A DNA stretch of 7,286 nt from Verrucomicrobiota bacterium (lineage in GTDB: Bacteria; Verrucomicrobiota; Verrucomicrobiia; Opitutales; Opitutaceae): positions 1 to 7,286 of the forward strand of contig JAEXPG010000430.1 in assembly GCA_023447015.1 (NCBI GenBank), written 5' to 3'. Positions within the stretch are counted from its first letter, which is position 1, and each line of letters starts with the position of its first letter. Shown piece after piece: positions 4,672 through 7,286 of this stretch. Under the pieces are notes generated by a model. The model searched no databases and was not told where the DNA came from. It saw only the letters and a list, made by a program, of their open reading frames with translations. Position numbers and translations under genes: made by a program.

Positions 4672-7286
4672 ATGCAATTCATCCTTTCCCTCGTCTCGAA
4701 TCTCTCCCGCCGTCGTATCCTCAACCGCTACCGGGCCCAGCTTCCCGCCATCCGGCGCCGCCAGGAGGCGCTCCGGAACTCCGACCCCGCGGCCGTGACG
4801 GCCACTCTGCGCAACGAACCCCAGCTCAACCTGGTCGACGCCTGCGCCAACGTCCTGGTCGCCTGCGATCAACTCCACGGCCGGAGTTTCCCGGTCATGG
4901 AGGAGAACCTCACCTGGCAGATCCTCCCCTTCGACTCCCAGATCCTGGGCGGCCTGGTCCTCTTCCACAACCAGGTGGCCGAGATGGGCACCGGCGAGGG
5001 CAAGACCCTCGCGGCCGTCTTCGCCGCCTACCTCAGCTTCCTCAGCAAACGGAAGGTCCACATCATCACGGCCAACGAGTACCTCGCCCAGCGGGACTCG
5101 ATTTGGATGAAGCCGGTCTTCGACAAGCTCGGCTGCAGCGTGGGGTTGCTCGCGCCCAAGCAGGGGATGCCGGAGCGCCAGGCCGCCTACCGGTGCGACG
5201 TGCTCTACGCGACTTCCTCGGCGTTGATCTTCGACTACCTCGGGGACAACGGCCTGGCCACCGCCGCCGAGCAGCGCCTCCAGCAGGGACGGGATTTCGC
5301 CATCGTGGACGAGGCCGACTCCGTGCTGATCGACGAGGCCCGCACCCCGCTCGTGATCTCGGGGCGGAAGGAGTCCGACCTCTCGCTCTACACCAAGCTC
5401 CACAAGCCCGTGCTCGAGGTGCACAAGCTGCAGGCGAAGTACGTGGCCGACCTCGAACGGCAGGTCTCCGCCGCCGTCGCGGCGGGCGAGCTCCAGCACC
5501 CGGAGCTGGGTCGGAACTGTTACCTGATCCAGCAGGCCGATCCCAACAACGAGCGCCTGCAGGAGTGGCTCCAGACCGCCGCTATCCGCACCCAGTTGGA
5601 GAAGTTCCAGGCGAAGGCGGAGGCCAGTCCGCTGGAGCTGGCGGAGCTCCACAACCGGGGGTACTACGCGATCAGCCAGAAGGACCACTCGATCCATCTC
5701 TCCGACTCCTGCCAGGCGCAGTTCTCCAAGCTCCTCGGCCGCTCGCTGGTCATCCCCGACTTGTCGGAGCAGATCAGCCGCCTCGAACGCGCCGGACTTT
5801 CCGCCGAGGAGCAGGCGCGGCAGCGCGAGGCGCTCGCGCTCGAGGTCGACGCCATCGCGACCCAGCTCAACGCGATCAACCAGCTCATCAAGGCCCACGC
5901 GCTCTATCGCCGGGACATCGAGTACATCGTCCGCGACTCCGCGATCGTCCTGATCGACCCGAACACTGGCCGGCTCCTGCCCGACCGGCATCTCTCCGAC
6001 GGCCTGCACCAGGCCGTCGAGCTCAAGGAGCATCTGCGGATGTCGCCGGAATCCCAGGTGCTCGCCGAGACCTCGATCCAGAACTACATCCGGCAGTACA
6101 AGTACCTCGGGGGCATGACCGGGACGGCCAGCATCGACGCGGACGAGTTCCTCAACACGTACAAGCTCGATGTGATCCCGATCCCGCCGCACAAGCGCTG
6201 CATCCGCCGGCACCACCCCGACCTGCACTTCATGAGCCAGGCGGCCAAGCTGAACCGGATCGTGGCGGACATCCAGGCGGTGCACACGCAGGGGCGGCCG
6301 ATCCTCGTCGGTACCTCCTCCGTGCAGGAGTCAGAGCTCGTGAGCGCGCGGCTCAAGGCGCTCGGCCTGGCGCACACTGTGCTCAACGCCAAGAACCACG
6401 CGAAGGAGGCCCTCATCATCGCGCAGGCCGGCCAGAAGGGCGCGATCACCATCGCCACCTCGATGGCCGGCCGGGGCACCGACATCAAACTCTCGCCGGA
6501 GAGCGTTCGGCTCGGTGGTCTCCACATCGTCGGGACGACCCGCCATTATCTGCGCCGGCTCGACGAGCAGCTGCTCGGCCGCAGCGCGCGCCAGGGCGAC
6601 CCCGGCTCGGTCCAGTTCTACGTCTCCCTCGAGGACGATCTCCTCAAGGAGGGCAACGCCCCCGTGGCGCGGTACATGCGCTTCTTCAAGGCGGACGACG
6701 CCGGCATCCACCATCTCTTCATCAACAAGGTGGTCGAGGACGCGCAGGCGAAGTTTTCCGGACACTATCACGCGGCGCGCAAACAGCTCGTGGCTTTCGA
6801 CAACATCGTCGCCGTGCAGCGCCTCCAGATCTTCGCGATGCGCAACGACATCATCGATGGCGCGATGTCGATCGAGGCGCTCCTCCGGGAGCATCTCGCG
6901 GAGCTGAAGGCCGAAGGCGGCTCCTGCCTGGACTGGTTCAAGCACACCTTCCCGATCGGGTTCCAAGCGCAGCCCCCGGACACGCCCGAGGCCCTGGTGG
7001 AGGCCTACCGCGCCGCCATCGGGCACTGCGCCGCCCAGCTCGGGTTCGACCAGCGGATCTTCGACCAGATGCTCCTGCTCGGGAATCTGGACGGGGCGTG
7101 GCGCGACTACATCACCGCGCTGAGCTCCCTCAAGGAGGGCGCCCACCTGCAGAGCTACGCGCAGACCGACCCCGTGGCGGATTTCGGCAACAAGTCGGCG
7201 AAGATGTTCATCACCTTTCTCACGCAGTACCGGAACGCCGTCTTCAAGCATGTCTTTCCGGCCGTCGCGCAGTTGCGGAACCGGGC
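4672..7286 (+). CDS. secA: divergent SecA-family protein translocase ATPase, 3' end outside window
   Basis: SecA drives preproteins through SecYEG using ATP. The 871 codons seen have no stop, so only the C-terminus is missing. The start is fixed by an in-frame stop at 4600-4602 with no other start codon between. Visible in order: Walker A MGTGEGKT 105-112, TANEYLAQRD, DEADSVLIDEARTP from 213, the SDGLHQAVELKE segment, GMTGTA 481-486, LVGTSSVQESE, MAGRGTDIKL 598-607, GRSARQGDPGS from 636, and a helical scaffold end with DGAW 807-810 and SYAQTDP. Between the DEAD box and the DIEYIV strand (Asp415) there are about 88 residues more than in E. coli, including VIPDLS; similar insertions occur in FCB/PVC SecAs. 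Several normally conserved motifs are changed: YGTNNEFGFDYLRDN is YATSSALIFDYLGDN (179-193), RHESRRID is RHYLRRLD (624-631), and GRSGRQGD is GRSARQGD. ATP-binding residues remain (Lys111, Asp213, Glu214, Arg637, Arg640). It is probably a paralogue, not the housekeeping copy (inference). Any zinc tail would lie outside the window. Confidence 0.9.
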   Translation, partial: MQFILSLVSNLSRRRILNRYRAQLPAIRRRQEALRNSDPAAVTATLRNEPQLNLVDACANVLVACDQLHGRSFPVMEENLTWQILPFDSQILGGLVLFHNQVAEMGTGEGKTLAAVFAAYLSFLSKRKVHIITANEYLAQRDSIWMKPVFDKLGCSVGLLAPKQGMPERQAAYRCDVLYATSSALIFDYLGDNGLATAAEQRLQQGRDFAIVDEADSVLIDEARTPLVISGRKESDLSLYTKLHKPVLEVHKLQAKYVADLERQVSAAVAAGELQHPELGRNCYLIQQADPNNERLQEWLQTAAIRTQLEKFQAKAEASPLELAELHNRGYYAISQKDHSIHLSDSCQAQFSKLLGRSLVIPDLSEQISRLERAGLSAEEQARQREALALEVDAIATQLNAINQLIKAHALYRRDIEYIVRDSAIVLIDPNTGRLLPDRHLSDGLHQAVELKEHLRMSPESQVLAETSIQNYIRQYKYLGGMTGTASIDADEFLNTYKLDVIPIPPHKRCIRRHHPDLHFMSQAAKLNRIVADIQAVHTQGRPILVGTSSVQESELVSARLKALGLAHTVLNAKNHAKEALIIAQAGQKGAITIATSMAGRGTDIKLSPESVRLGGLHIVGTTRHYLRRLDEQLLGRSARQGDPGSVQFYVSLEDDLLKEGNAPVARYMRFFKADDAGIHHLFINKVVEDAQAKFSGHYHAARKQLVAFDNIVAVQRLQIFAMRNDIIDGAMSIEALLREHLAELKAEGGSCLDWFKHTFPIGFQAQPPDTPEALVEAYRAAIGHCAAQLGFDQRIFDQMLLLGNLDGAWRDYITALSSLKEGAHLQSYAQTDPVADFGNKSAKMFITFLTQYRNAVFKHVFPAVAQLRNR

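Noticed and set aside
3940..6285. Very long open frame on the minus strand opposite the SecA-family gene
   Set aside because: Its product is rich in Arg, Leu, Val, Gly and His with no domain pattern, and it lies opposite clear SecA motifs. High GC content removes stop codons from this antisense frame.
1..7286. Mobile element, CRISPR array or defence system
   Set aside because: No transposase, integrase, spaced direct repeats or defence-type domains were seen. All well-supported genes have ordinary metabolic or cell-envelope roles, except the DUF5069 gene and the orphan exported protein, whose functions are unknown.

Overview
This is a strongly GC-rich bacterial window with six protein-coding genes and short intergenic gaps; no gap exceeds 300 bp. 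No tRNA, rRNA, CRISPR array, IS element or integrase was seen. The gene set suggests the Verrucomicrobiota or a related PVC lineage, possibly Opitutaceae-like: a CxxCH-type NrfA with NrfH, a DUF5069 protein, a SecA with a long mid-protein insertion of the PVC/FCB kind, and no Shine-Dalgarno sequences. That placement is inference from gene content, not from a marker gene.

Left third (minus strand): nrfH (1575-2027) is followed by nrfA (38-1471). Together they encode the quinol-oxidising tetraheme membrane anchor and the pentaheme catalytic subunit of ammonia-forming nitrite reductase (DNRA). All nine heme motifs are present. A near-consensus FNR-type half-site pair (2082-2095) lies about 55 bp upstream of nrfH, so induction under oxygen limitation is likely. 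The 103 bp between the two genes is C-rich and G-poor in the mRNA, and its template strand carries five regularly spaced G-runs.

Middle: a DUF5069 gene of unknown function (minus, 2232-2696) is divergent from a soluble, ClsB-like phospholipase D/cardiolipin synthase (plus, 2874-3992). The gap between them holds a strict G-quadruplex motif across the DUF5069 start codon and an 18-bp perfect palindrome just before the phospholipase start.

Right half (plus strand): an unrecognised 116-residue protein with an N-terminal export signal (4085-4435) is followed by a 236-bp gap rich in inverted repeats. Then comes a large SecA-family ATPase (from 4672, running off the right edge after 871 codons). 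It keeps the Walker A, DEAD-box and arginine-finger residues, but several normally near-invariant SecA motifs are altered, so it looks like a paralogue rather than the housekeeping SecA.

The strongest leads are the divergent SecA with its structured leader and small exported neighbour, the FNR-type site before nrfHA, and the two plus-strand G-quadruplex candidates at gene starts.
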